From assembly GCA_030248225.1 (NCBI GenBank), contig JASANE010016356.1, positions 1 through 64,000 of the forward strand: a DNA stretch of 64,000 bases, written 5' to 3'. This document shows, piece after piece, positions 35,070-46,964 of this stretch; position 1 is the stretch's first letter, and each line of letters starts with the position of its first letter. This stretch comes from Trileptium ribeirensis (taxonomy: Eukaryota; Nematoda; Enoplea; Enoplida; Thoracostomopsidae). A model generated the notes under the pieces. The model had not been told where the DNA came from and did not search any database. It saw nothing but the letters and a program-made list of their open reading frames with translations. Made by a program: the position numbers and the translations under genes.

Positions 35070-35760
35070 ATCCCTATGTTCGCTGCACGGCGAACAGCCA
35101 CAATTTTTTGGAAGCCTTCAAATGTGAGGGCGGTCGGGATGGGTTCCTACAAGGACCAAATTTTCCCACCGAAATTGACTAAACTTTCCGCAATCCTATC
35201 ACGCATGGTCATGCCAAATTTTCATTAACTGGCTAAAATCGGGAGTCGCACAATCTACGGATAATTCACGGGTGGGGAATGGTAAACTACCCCAAAATAC
35301 CTCACCAATCGCGACGATTAACAGATTAACAATAATTTATACACAAATGACAAGGGTCATGCGAGTTTTGCATGGCCACCATAAGTATCAATAATTATTG
35401 TCAACGAATCAACAGATTGGCACAGTATGGTACGAATAACGTATGGCAACAAGAATTTATTCTAATTGATACAATTATCGCAATGGAATAATATACGGCA
35501 ATTATGGTACATTCAAATAAATTCACACAATTATCCATTGAAATATATCTATGGCGACAATACATTGTACAAGATACATTATAATAGTAACGATGCATGA
35601 CAAGGGCACAATGTATAGCTATGATAACGATGTACGGTCTCTAAATTCGTTCGGAATCGTTGATTTAAAGGTTAATTCCTGTGGTAATTCGTAAACGTTC
35701 TCATTGTACTGTGGTAAGGATTAATCTATCTCGTAACGATCTAGAATGGATCTGTTACAC
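35070..35760 (+). repeat. repeat family X, 3' part
   Basis: Begins with the TTCGCTGCACGGCGAAC box, contains GACTAAACTTTCCGCAATCC and AAAATACCTCACCAA as at 49380-49510, a long ACAAT-rich stretch, and ends with CTAGAATGGATCTGTTACA. Confidence 0.75.
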
Positions 35761-35811
35761 AAAGCACATATTTGATTTATCTTACATTGTTTGCATTGAC
35801 TTATTTATTTA

Positions 35812-35905
35812 CAGTTCCTGCCAGAAGTGAGCGGTGTTCGTTCGATATTCGCTCGGGACTTGTGGGTTATTCTTTCGAAAACCATATTTTTAGTTCGAAC
35901 TGTAT
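35812..35905 (+). mobile_element. MITE family B, left half
   Basis: TA then CAGTTCCTGCCAGAAGTGAG and GTTCGTTCGATATTCG; the right TIR is not found. It starts 45-50 bp after the end of the family X copy. Confidence 0.6.
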
Positions 35906-36122
35906 TGAAAAGTCCTGTTGTACGTGATCGAATATCTTCAGCCCTGTGTACCTTTCAGATGTGATCGATTGTTTAAACTAAAAATATGTAAATAATCAAA
36001 CAGTATTAATATATCATAAAAGACTTGATGTTTGAAATAAGGTGGAAAAAATGATTTGTTCGGGAAGTATATTCGTTGGAGAATTGACTATCATTAATAT
36101 CTTGCATTGATTTTATTTTTAT

Positions 36123-36932
36123 TGAGCGGAGCGAAGCGAAGCGTTTTGTTTTCAGCAGACGTGGAAAATTCTTCATTGTCTGTCCGTCCGTTTAACTCCT
36201 CAATAACTACGGGGCCGATTTAAAAAAACTTTTTTTGGTTGAAAGGCCTAATATCGGACGGGTGCAAGAAATATAAATTTTTTCAAAATTTGCTTTAGTT
36301 AATTAGTATTAACTAATTAGTTAAGCGTGTCATCCTATTTTTAGCATTTTCAAACCAAACTTGCTTATTTCTCAATGAATCATTGCTGCAAAGCTATTAT
36401 TTTGGTGTGTTTATTACATCTCGCACTATTAGGGATGTTAAAGATATTATACTAATTAGTTAGTTAATTAGCTAATTATTTATTAGCTAATTTTTTGGAA
36501 ATTTCCAAAGCGCTCCGAAACGAAAAAAATTGCACACGGGGATTTTCTATAACACAGATCACGAATATGACATATCTGAAGCTCTAAAACGTGGCCCTAA
36601 ATGCTAATTAGTTAATAAATTAGCAATTAGTGATTTTTTTGTAAATTTTAAAATTACCTTAAAATTGCTGATTTTTTGCGCGCTGGGGTTTTCGATATAG
36701 CTGATCATGAATATGTGACTTTTAAACCTCTATGATTTTATCATTTTTGCAAATTAGTTAAATAATTAGTTGATATTACTAATTAATTTGTTTTTACCTA
36801 GCTAGCTTTTTGTAAGGTTGATTTGATATGAAATGTCTAAAGCGTGATACTTAGTATAAATTGATTAAATATTTAGTTGAAATACTGCATACATAAATAG
36901 GATATAACATACTTTGACTATTGCTCCGCTCA
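36123..36932. mobile_element. TIR element, 810 bp, AT-rich core
   Basis: Perfect 10 bp inverted termini TGAGCGGAGC and GCTCCGCTCA. The left end continues GAAGCGAAGCG. The core is rich in palindromic ACTAATTAGTTA strings. No coding capacity. Related GGAGCAAGC / GGAGCTAGCAAAGCGAACGG strings occur near 3105 and 61423, so the termini may belong to a wider family. Confidence 0.7.
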
Positions 36933-38468
36933 CTTTTTGTAATTTATTACGTTTACTAAATATTAGTAATGTTTAGCACGTTTTGGTAACGTATGCTGTG
37001 CTTGAGATTGTTGTGCAGTTTATACTTTTAAAGTGTGGGCTATTTTAACCCGCAGGATCGTACGAGGATAGGCAACGCATAGTCACACAAAAATCGATTT
37101 TTACGCTTGTACTTTGCTAAATCTCAATCCCACAATCGTTTATTACACCACACTTATATATCTACTCATATAAAATAACACTCAATACGTACAGTTAAAT
37201 AGGGTTTACAGCAATACACCGATTGAACACCTTAGCAATTATGTAGGTACTGGTTCATCGATTTCACGAATGAGGCGCTGATCTCACGGAGCAACCCTTT
37301 ACACTCTTGAAGTCCTAATTCTAGGAACCTACTAAAGATTCCACATCTCCCTAACCTGTTCATTTGTAGCATAATTGTTATCTACGGATTCTTGGAATTG
37401 TTGAATTCACTCTCTAAAATAAATTTTAATTTTTTGGAGTCAGAGAGTTTCATTATAAATTTCTCGGGTTCCCTAACTCAAGACAATTTTTAACAATGTT
37501 TGAGGAAATCCAGCAGAAATATACTTACATATCCGGTAATGTAAGAGTAATAGTTAGGGCATCCATGGGCTATACTCAAACACGATAAGTATTCGCACTG
37601 CATCTCTAACATTTTATTTAAACGTTCTCACAAACTAATTTCTAAATAAAATTCACATTCACAATTTTAAAATCTTACAAAATTGACCGAGGGCTATCCA
37701 CCATAGCTTCTGAACGGGTATACCAATTTTCACCAAATTTGGTCAGAATAGGCTTCGGCATGGCCTATGAGGTTTGTTATTGAAATGCCATTTTGACTAA
37801 GTCATCACCCCTGCCCATTATAATCATCCTTTAGTTAAAAAAATATGTTTAGGATGTTACATGAAAAAACATTTTTATGCTGTCTTTGCTCACCGCACGT
37901 ATACACACGTAATGTGTGCAACAAATAAACATCACTACATGGGACAAAGCAACATATATATTGTTGATGTGACAAGAGATATTTAATCAGCTTCGTACAC
38001 TTGCTAATAAACACACCTGGTCTAATATTATCATCCACTCTTCATACCAACCCGCAATGCAAACATAAAAAACATCAAATAAAGATGACGCAAAATTTTA
38101 TTTTTCCTTGTTTCCCATTGTTGCTTCATGTACGATACAATTTTTAATAATCAGTACATTTTAAACCCGCGTTTGTCTAACTCGTTACACCATGATAGCG
38201 CGCAGGTGTCGGAATTTTTGTCCAGATTGGTTCGTGAAAGCTCCATAAACTTTAAGCCGGTGGAGAAGCCAGGAATTCATAACACCGCCGTTCTTGAGCT
38301 ATCTTATATTTTATCAATGGCTTTCTGAAAAGTTTGTGCAGTAGCACGTATGTGTATCAATTTAATTTCGCGTACTGTGTTATACTGTTTATTTGTATGT
38401 GCATTTTTTAAATTTATTTTTGTAAACGGCAATACATTTTGTATTTTTTGTTTGTATGTTTATTATAG

Positions 38469-38547
38469 GTCAGAGTGTTTGGATATTTAATCGGTGTTGA
38501 AGTAACCGATTTTAAGGAAGTTCACTGGATGGCATGCCATAATCGAG
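38469..38547 (+). CDS. alpha2/delta subunit, VWA exon 5
   Basis: 79 nt exon from acceptor TTATTATAG to donor GTACTA, entering in phase 0 and leaving after the first base of a Gly codon (phase 1). It reads [20 protein letters not shown] then MACHNR. The pattern V-R-[VI]-F-x-Y-L-I-G followed by WMAC.N(K/R)G is diagnostic of alpha2delta-3/4-type proteins and joins the preceding exon without a gap. Confidence 0.93.
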
Positions 38548-38705
38548 GTACTATAATTATTATGTGCATTAATTATTGGCATTTTTGATGACCATCTATA
38601 TTCATGATTATTATGTTTTATGAATTTATTTTGATAATATTTAGAAAATTTCGATTTTATTCGGTGAAACTTTCGTAGAATGGTAAGATTATGTTTGTCT
38701 CGCAA

Positions 38706-38768
38706 CAGTACAGGTCAGAAATCACTGCTGCTCGTTCGGTACTCTTTCGTTTTTTCGACTGTGTACTG
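38706..38768 (+). mobile_element. minimal MITE family B copy
   Basis: CAGTACAGGTCAGAAATCAC at the left and GTGTACTG then TA at the right with only a short TTCG-containing core; it lies 158 bp downstream of the exon ending at 38547. Confidence 0.6.
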
Positions 38769-38904
38769 TATATTTGCCGTGTTTTTCATTATCCAATTAT
38801 TGCTTACATCGTACGTAATGACTACCAGAAAAGTATTATAATATTGTTCCGGTGTTGAACATTATGTAATTCTACAGTCCTTGCAAAAATTAATGATAGT
38901 GTAA

Positions 38905-40050
38905 TATCGACGTGACGCTGCTGCATTACGCACTTCCACAAACGTAATGCCCATACGACCCCGGCTTATCGTGACTTCAAGGGCGGACCTATTGGTTCAG
39001 ATCCTTAAATTTCCTTTTTGGGTCAGGCCCAAGAAATTACGGAGCTTAGCAGGCCGCAGGAGCGTTTCACAGGATGTTTTTGATCCTGCCGGACGGGTTG
39101 CGCACTTAGTCTACGAAGTACTACCTTTGAGGTCCCCAGGGAGGTCGGCTCCGTCACCTGCTCACAGGCCAAAGAGACTGTACCGCTATTCCCTATCCTC
39201 TTTTAACCGGGAAGTGTATTAAATCGGTATTTGGATTGGATTAATTTTACACTTTTCCTGAACGGTTATTTTATTTAGTAAGTGGCCCCCACTAGGGCCC
39301 GACAAATCCCTAGACGTTTAACGTCGGATTCGCGCGTGTAATTTCCTATTATGGGTGCTCAGCGTGAGTTTTTAATTTGCTTTTCCTAATTAATTAGTCG
39401 CACGAGTCGTACTCACACAATGGTATAATTAATACACTTATGAAATCGGCGAGTCACGCTGAGGTTTGCTTCTTCGATGCGCGTGTCAAACCTGAACGTG
39501 GGTCGTCGATTTGGGGTGACGGATTTCAAACCCCTTCTAAATTCTATCGCTACTCGGGACAGTAAAACACTTGGTCACACTGGGTTTGATTGAGCATTTA
39601 TTGATGAGTCAAAATCGGTTATGGACATAAACATTTTGTACGGGCGAATACAACAGGTACAATGTCACTAGTATGGTACGCTATCAGGAGAATGAGCATG
39701 GCGGCAAACGGGGTAAGTAGCGGAGTCATCGCCTTTGTCACGGAACTTTTACAGCTGATTCAAATCAGGGCGTAAACTGCTAAGCCTTTTCTAATGACAG
39801 CTGCGCTTACCTTACTTATTAAAAGTGGGTTAAATCGAAAGCAAATACCGGTAAGTAATACGGAGCGTAAAACGCTTAGTTATCGATAAAGAGGCGCCAT
39901 TCGACTAACTACTCGCTCGGCACTACGATTGCTACTAGGGGGTACTCCGACAAAACAACAGGTTCAGGTAAGCGAAAGGCGGTAAAATAGCGGGTGCAGC
40001 TGAGACATACGGATCGAAGTGTACAAAGTGGGGTTGCGGGACTCAATCTT
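38905..40050 (+). repeat. repeat family C, long copy
   Basis: Contains GACGCTGCTGCATTACGCAC, TACGGAGCTTAGCAGGC, TACCTTTGAGGTCCCCAG, CCCACTAGGGCCCGACAAAT, TAACGTCGG and TCGTCGATTTGGGGTGACGG in order, all with counterparts at 46075-46640. No gag, polymerase or transposase sequence was recognised. 3' boundary approximate. Confidence 0.72.
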
Positions 40051-40298
40051 GCTCATTCTAATCACTGCTATGATACATGATAAATGATTACTCGTAAATG
40101 CGAGAACGTAACGATGTGACTAACATACAATAACAAATGATTATACCAAACAATCAGTAATACATATTGATATAACGGTAAGTTTGGGAGGCAATCATTG
40201 GTACGACTCCTAATATTTTCCTGGTGCGACAGCAGTATGACAATTCTTTTCCTACTCGTATACATACATACGTACGGTGACCCTATATATATATATAT

Positions 40299-41463
40299 CA
40301 GGGAGTAACCGGAATTCCGGTTCCGGCGAAAATCGTGTTCCGGTTGCGGTTGCGGCAAAGGGCAAAAACCATACCGGAACCGGAATTCCGGTTTAAAAAT
40401 TTTGTTTGAAATTTTCCACGTTTTTTGCTTCATCCTCTAATCCAAACATATGTAATATATATTATACAATGATTAAGCTCCAAAACAACCAAGCAAAAGA
40501 AAAGATTAACTAGCCAATTTGCCGTGTGAAACGTAAGTAGGGCACATAATTTGAGCAGGAATTTTTCATTATAACCTGCAGGAGTTTGTTAAATCAAAGG
40601 TCGATGCTTGTGGCAGCTATTTTACACATCCAGAAGTCTGTGGGATACGTATGAATTAAACCGGTCCAACTCGGTAACAGAGTATGGCTTACGCAGAAGT
40701 ACTTAGGGTATGCTTGGCTAACATAAATTGCGTCAAGCACCCGCCAGTGCGCTTGTAAACTTGGTAAATCAGTCTAAATTGAAGTAAACTAACGTTATCT
40801 GCAACGGAGCTACAAACTGTTTTCTTGGTAATGAGCTGTATTTATTGAAACTGTGCGAGCAGCATCACAGTGTGTTCCATTTATAGCATTCTGATTAGAA
40901 AGTTATCATCATTATGATCTAACTGACGGGCACTGTTTGTCCAACGCTAGCCTAAACAGTGTCTGTGATCACTGATCAGAAAATTACCTTCTATCATTTT
41001 CTCTTAGAATCATATAAACCAATAATTTTAAGTTTCCTACAGAAGAGCATGCAACAAACGTATGTGTAGTAAAGGGAGGCGACTGGAGACAGAGCGAAAG
41101 TGTGTATTCTACGCTCCAAGCTTTGTAAGCACATTCAATTTGACGCAGTATACGCAATGGTGTATAGTGGAAGACATTTTTTGCTCTGAATGTCCAAAAA
41201 CCGACATATTTGATCGATAAATAAACATTATTAGCTTCCTCAGTCTCTTTAAAGTTTCAGAAAGGCAATAATACCATCGCAATACATTAAGTGTAATGTA
41301 AAAGTTATTTTTAATGCATTTTAAAACCAATATACCTTAATTTCTTCCATCATCTGTTTTACTATTATATAAATTTCGAAGACCAGGTTCCGGATCCAGT
41401 TTAAATGGACGGTTCCGGTTGCTGGTTCCGGTTCCGGTAAATTTCGGTTCCGGTTATTCCCTG
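40299..41463. mobile_element. hAT-type element, 1165 bp, 8 bp AT target duplication
   Basis: Ends CAGGGAGTAACCGGAATTCC and, reverse complemented from the right, CAGGGAATAACCGGAACCG. Both sides are flanked by ATATATAT (40291-40298 and 41464-41471), consistent with an 8 bp duplication, although such a low-complexity match is weak alone. Subterminal arrays of GGTTCCGG and CCGGAACCGG lie at both ends. No transposase-like frame. It lies in the intron between the exons at 38469 and 52352. Confidence 0.86.
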
Positions 41464-42369
41464 ATATATATGATAAAACTTTCGGCAAGTTGCATAGACA
41501 TAACTGATTAATTTTAGTTCTAATTCCCTATAAAATCATTTCCCAAACATGGTAACAAAACAATAAATTCTGGCCTTAAGTTGGGGCTCATTTATGACGT
41601 AAATAACTGCAAAGACTAACTTCTCGGTGTTCGACGGTAATTCTATCAAAAAGTGCAGTGCTCTACAACAGGGTGCGGATCCAAGGGCTCATAAGCGCAT
41701 TGGGTACTAATTGTAGCGGTCGATTCAGGACCAAAAGATCAAGGTTAACGGTCTAAGATTCACGGTTTGTTTGCGAGGCTTAGTAAAAGCTTGACAATCT
41801 TATTTGCTTCGTCTTTGTAACATATTTCCTAGTTGAGAATTAACTACTCGTTCAAACTACTCGAATTAACTACGCGGGAACGTATAAGTAGGCCACTACC
41901 GAAGTAATGAGCCACTATGAGGCGTTCCCAATTCCTACTAGTTCAAATGGTCCAACAAAATTGGGTCACTGAATTGGTTTTCATTAACTTATTGGATATC
42001 TCAACTCAATTTTTAAACATGGATACTGTTCTAGAAAGGTCGGATCGTTCATTATTGCTACTAGACAGCGGTACTAGTGCGCGCCAAGGGACAAGCTCGT
42101 GCGAGTCCCTAACTTCGATACAATTTATAAATTCTCTGGGTGCAATTAACTGATGCCGGCTATGCGTTATCCTTATACACATTTTATGCCAACTTTGGGG
42201 CATAGGGGCAGGGGTTAAAATTATGTTGAGGTGCCTACAAATTTGCCTAGAACTACATCTATACGTGGCGATGCCTCATGGGTCACCGGCACTATCCTAA
42301 AGGTACTGAAATTAATACTAATTTAACTTGAAAACGGCTCTCAAAAAAGAGCTGTAGTCGGTACTAAAA

Positions 42370-43250
42370 TTGAATCACCATTTTTAGCGTTTCCTACTCG
42401 CCAAAGCGAGTCAGTAAACGGAGACCCCGGTTGTCGGGACAACCGAAACAATTTTATTAACTGCAATTTGCCAGCCTTTCTCTATGAAATTTTGCATTGG
42501 GGCTGGGCTTGATCTTATCTATCGATTTACTAGGACCGGGTCAACGGTCCTTCCAAGAATTGGTCGGTCGGGCCGAGAGCCCATAGACCCGATATCGCGT
42601 CCGGCGATATCGATAACTTGGAAATACAAAATACTGACACTTATAATGCAAATTATCAACACTGGGGAAAATAATATTTTCCCTTTCCTAACCAAAATAT
42701 GTGTAAAAGCAAGACCGAAACCGACTTACGAAAATAGTACAATTTGTGAAATTTGAACTAAAATCTGAGCGGCGGTTGCGCGGCTCCGGTTTTGGGTTTC
42801 CTATAACTTTTAGAGGGGCCACGGCTTTGCCGAGCTAAATGGCTTAAATGGAAGACCTAACGGGCCTCTATGGTTTATGATTCCGACTCGATAATGTTGG
42901 GTGTTAAAATGGTGTCCGTCAGAGGACATTCCTACGCAGAAATAGCGAGTGTTTCAAGAAAATTCCTGGAAATGATCTTACAATATATCAATTTTACGTT
43001 TTCGGTGGGGGCAAGCCCCTTCAAGGTCGTCGGGTTTGGGGTTCCGACGCGAAATCGTTAAGTTTTAGAGTTGCATTCGTGAACAAATATTGCTACGAAG
43101 AAACTGCCAAAGTTTTAGCTAAATTTCTGGAGTAAATCCTAAGATTCAGCAATTTCAATATTTTAGTGGGGGCAAGCCCCTTCAGGGTCGTCGGGTTTGG
43201 GATTCCGACGTGATGATTGGAAGTTTTAGGTACTAACTCGATAGCTTGGA
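42370..43250 (+). repeat. unassigned repeat with 161 bp-spaced duplicated box
   Basis: The string TGGGGGCAAGCCCCTTCAAG followed by GTCGTCGGGTTTGGG occurs at 43006 and again, with one change, at 43167; the flanks between are diverged copies of each other. Upstream is the hairpin-like CTCGCCAAAGCGAG near 42396 and the box GGTTGTCGGGACAACC near 42430. Confidence 0.65.
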
Positions 43251-43599
43251 TCTTAATCGAGATCCGCGTGAAATTTTAACGGAATTGCTAAAGTAATTCA
43301 CAAGGAATACCAAATCATCATTCAGAGTGAGTAGACTGGCTTACAGGATGTTGGGTCGGTATACCTAATCGCGGTTCAATACAATTTCTCAGCTCGTGAG
43401 CAACATCCATAGCACTACTGACGTCTTAATAAAGTCTCAACTGAGTGACTAAGGCGGCTACGTCCAAAATGTCCGGGGTACTACTAACAAAATATCAAAA
43501 TAAGCGGACGAACTTGCGTCCAAAGAAACGATAAAGCAAGTACAGTCTTGACCGAAACCATTGACAAATTCTTGACAAAAATAATAAGACAAAGGATAT

Positions 43600-44200
43600 T
43601 TCGGAGTTCTACTACTAATTTTCAACCAGAAATTTGTTTAACCTCAGTCGGCTCAGAGAATATATTTCCAAATCCTAACTCGACTCAGGGAATCATGTAA
43701 AAATAAATCTTTACGCGAGTGTCGCGTTTGTTTGTGTCTTAACTCAATGACCGAGGGAGGTTCAGCATGACTCCGGGCGTCTGACCTAATCGTGTGAGTG
43801 GCTAACCATGGCTGCGGATCTGCGGCACAAGATAGGACGGGCAAGGCTATCATGTAAAAAGAAAGTGCGGACAGGGGAGGCAAAACGCTATACATTGGCA
43901 CGTCTACTACCACGTTGTTCAACCTAACAGGCTAATTGGTAAGCTTCGCATCTACCTATCGTCAGGAATATACGGCTACCCTAGCGGCCTCCCTGTCCAC
44001 ACTTACATTCTTTCGTTCCGGCGGTCGACGTCCATCGCGCGCATCCATCCTTTCGCCAAGCTAAAATGAAAGCCAAGAAAAAGAAAACTTAATTTAAATT
44101 GAACACTTGAAGCCAATAGAAAGCGACAGAGGCAGTTCTGCAAAACGACCGCACTCTGCGCTGCCGAAGTCATACTGAACTTTGCAGAGCTCGTGCGTCT
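43600..44200 (+). repeat. repeat family D, copy 1
   Basis: Shares TTTAACCTCAGTCGGCTCA, TAACTCGACTCAGGGAATCA, ACGCGAGTGTCGCG, TAACTCAATGACCGAGGGA, AAGGCTATCATGTAAAAAG, TGTCCACACTTACATTCT, CATCCATCCTTTCGC and GCGCTGCCGAAGTCATACT with 46975-47515, in the same order. Confidence 0.82.
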
Positions 44201-45010
44201 CCGCTTAAATACTTAAATTTGAAAATTCAAATTTTCGAATTTGGAGTCCGTTAAAGTGCTTTGTCAGCACTTTTGGGGCCATTTGACCTTAATTTAGATC
44301 CTAAAAGTAAACTTTCTTATCATTTTAAATTCGGATCATATTTGGGGCAAACGTTGTATATAATTTAATATGATTTACGACTTTATTTATAATATATTTA
44401 TATAAATTCCTTAATGTAAAACTTTCGCTAACTTACTACAAAGTTGCTAAAAAACTCCTAATAAACTTCATATTATATTAGTGCTAAGCCATATTTGCTC
44501 GAGAAGAAGCCATACACGAAACATCCAAGCAAGTTAAATTGACTTCCAAGTATTCCAGCTTGTAAAGGTGAACTTTGTCTGTCGTAAAGCGCAAAGTCGG
44601 TATATCAAACAGTATGGTGCTAATATGAAACTCTAACTTTTATATGACATTCATATCAACTGATAAGAAGTTTTCTCGAAACTTCTATCAGGCTTCATAT
44701 AAATTTTATGTAAAACTTATTTCTTAATTTATTTGTTTAGTAAACACAATTTCTTATTGATTTGATGCAGAAGCGCAAAGACGGGCAAACTGGCCGGCAA
44801 GTGACGATGCAAGCTTTGTAAGGCCGTCAAAATAACTTGCGAACTTAAAGACGCTTGTGCTTGATGTGTCCGGACAGTTATAACGTCGAAACTTATATTA
44901 AATTCCTATAAACTGATAAGAACTTTCTTCACGATCGTAGTATTAACTTTATACCAAATTAATATTAAACTTATAAAAATATATATCTAATATATATGTA
45001 AATAAGAGAC
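44200..45010. repeat. AT-rich repeat, inverted relative of 15.4-16.3 kb
   Basis: TGCTTTGTCAGCACTTTT, CTTATCATTTTAAATTCGGA and TGATAAGAAGTTTTCTCGAA are reverse complements of boxes at 16235, 16175 and 15680. It follows the family D copy directly and may be part of the same element. Confidence 0.7.
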
Positions 45011-45569
45011 GCGGCTTAAGTAAACAAAAAGGAAACAAGCGAGGGCAAAGGGGTAAAAAGAGGGCACAGTCCCTTCAAAGATGGCCAAAGTTCCAAAGGA
45101 AGTTCGGATTCCGACTCAGTATATATGTCCGTCCGAACACAATGATATGTAACAGGTTCGTATTCGGACAATAAGGGGGAAGTGGGCTCTCGGGAGAAGC
45201 CCATCCCAAATTTTTCCAAAAATTGGGGTGTTTTAAACGGTTCCTGGGGTTCGGAGTATACTTTTCTGGGGTGTGCTGTATACATTTGAGTTAGTCTCGA
45301 CAAGGGTAATCCAATGAGGGGTTACACGCCTGTCGGAGCGTTATTCCTATGATTTTCACGGGAGGAGCTACCTAAAGGGGGCACATCGGGAGCGGTCCGG
45401 GCTTAAATTAAAGCCGGGAATCTAGGGATTATAACGATACCTCGTACATTGGTTTGCGTTTAATAATCGTGAAGTTGCTTAATTAATTGTGTTTGACTCG
45501 TTTAAGTGCATACTTATTTAACCCTAAGTCCGCGGATCCGAGTCGGACCTCTACGTCCGTGGATCCGAG

Positions 45570-45935
45570 TCGGTCTCATAAGAAAGAACGTAAAATTCTC
45601 TATAAGAAATGATAAGTACTAAATTTGTGATTTCTCAACGGTTTCCGGAGTTATGGGCCGGAGCCGATAAATTTGATTCCAAATTTTCGTAATTTTTCAT
45701 ACTTTTATCAGTCAGCCTAACCAGCGAAAATGAACGCTGGTAACTGATAAGATTTTAGTAGCTGTAGTTTGTCTATTAAATGTTGGCCATTAGACTGTGG
45801 TCAGGATTATTGGGGTTTCTGTAAATGTTGGCAATTAAGGTGTGGCCAGGATTAAGGGTTTTCGATAAAATGTTGCAATTACGCTATGGTCAGGATTAAT
45901 CCACCTCGTACCGATCCAGTATGGATCTGTTACAA
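45570..45935 (+). repeat. repeat family X, internally deleted copy
   Basis: Has TTTCCGGAGTTATGGGCCGG and GAAAATGAACGCTGGTAA as in 49055-49170, then repeated TTAGACTGTGGTCAGGATTA-like blocks (three within about 100 bp near 45790, 45840 and 45885) and the terminal GATCCAGTATGGATCTGTTA box. Confidence 0.72.
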
Positions 45936-46074
45936 TTGCCAGCTTTCGAACTGGTCTGCGTATCGCGCTTTCGTAGTACTAAATCTAATAATAAAATTTT
46001 GGAGTAAAATGCTTTCGAGCCAGTCGCCAGAACGAGCAACCGCCATTTTTGGAAATGGCTTCGTATGTGTAACA

Positions 46075-46640
46075 GACGTGACTCTGCTGCACTGTACACT
46101 TCCAAACGCAACGCCCATATAACCTCAAGGACAGACTTCAGCAACTTATTTTTCTCGGTCGGTGCCAAGAAGCTGGACAGCTTCACAGGATGTCTTGTAA
46201 TCTTGCGTATGGCTCGCGTACGTAGTCTACGTAGTACTACCTTTGAGGTCCCCAGCGAGGTTAGCTCCGTCACCTATTCGCAGAGCAAGGAGGTCATAGC
46301 GCTATTCCCTATCTAGGTTCCACCTGGAAGTGTCAAACGGGCTTTATTGAATAATTTGCTAAATTTTATGGCTAGTATAGCCCCCTGCTAGGGTCCGACA
46401 ATCCCTAGACTCTTAACGTCGGATCGTTGTTGCTCTATGGGAATTGGCATTTGGCTGAAAAGTGGTCCCTTCGAAACTGTGTTGGCGACGATGGGTCTTG
46501 GGAAAGTTAATACCTTATAAATTGCACTACACATAAGAGTCGGCGAACCACATATTGACTTGCGACGACTTCGACGTCAAGTCTGAACGCAGTCGTCGAC
46601 TGGGGTGCCGATTTCAAAACGTATGGTACATATTACTTGG
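46075..46640 (+). repeat. repeat family C, second long copy
   Basis: Same ordered boxes as 38905-39530, including CTGCTAGGGTCCGACAATCC, CTTAACGTCGGATCG and GTCGTCGACTGGGGTGCCG. Directly followed by the dispersed repeat at 46640-46915. Confidence 0.8.
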
Positions 46641-46920
46641 GCTCTCCAAATCGAAAGAAGGTTTGCGTCCTGGCATTTTTCGGTTCCCCCTGGTTCAAAA
46701 CAAGTGTCCCCTGGCAAAATTTTTGGCTCTCCCTGGTTCTCCGCCCCTGGGAAATTTCTTTAGTTTCCAATCGGTCCAAAGTACAAAAAATTTGATCAAA
46801 ATTTGTGCTGAAATTCCTTTCTGAAGCCAAAAATTTCGCAAATTTTGTCAAAATTTCTTTTTCTCTCCATCAAAAGCGTTTTGGCAATGTTTCTGACACG
46901 ATTTTTAACCTCAGAATCGA
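46640..46920 (+). repeat. dispersed repeat, partner of 18.0 kb
   Basis: See shared strings at 18010-18345; this copy has CTGGCATTTTTCGGTTCCCC at 46671 and TTCTGAAGCCAAAAATTTCG at 46819. Confidence 0.8.
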
Positions 46921-46964
46921 AATGATAGCAAGGATCACTATGTTTTCAGTTCAATTATTTTCCT

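Larger units (their letters stand above)
22729..38468 (+). other. 15.7 kb intron between alpha2/delta exons 4 and 5
   Basis: GT-AG intron with no missing coding residues across it. Contents are listed separately: MITEs, the family F copy near 25.5 kb, the large repeat copies near 26.4-28.9 and 35.1-35.8 kb, the 136 bp tandem, the fold-back element and TIR elements. Unassigned parts include 22740-23220, 23350-24250, 31080-31840 and 36940-38460. Confidence 0.85.

Noticed and set aside
45016..45303. 95-codon minus-strand proline-rich frame
   Set aside because: No recognised domain and no supporting context; probably chance in a GC-richer patch.
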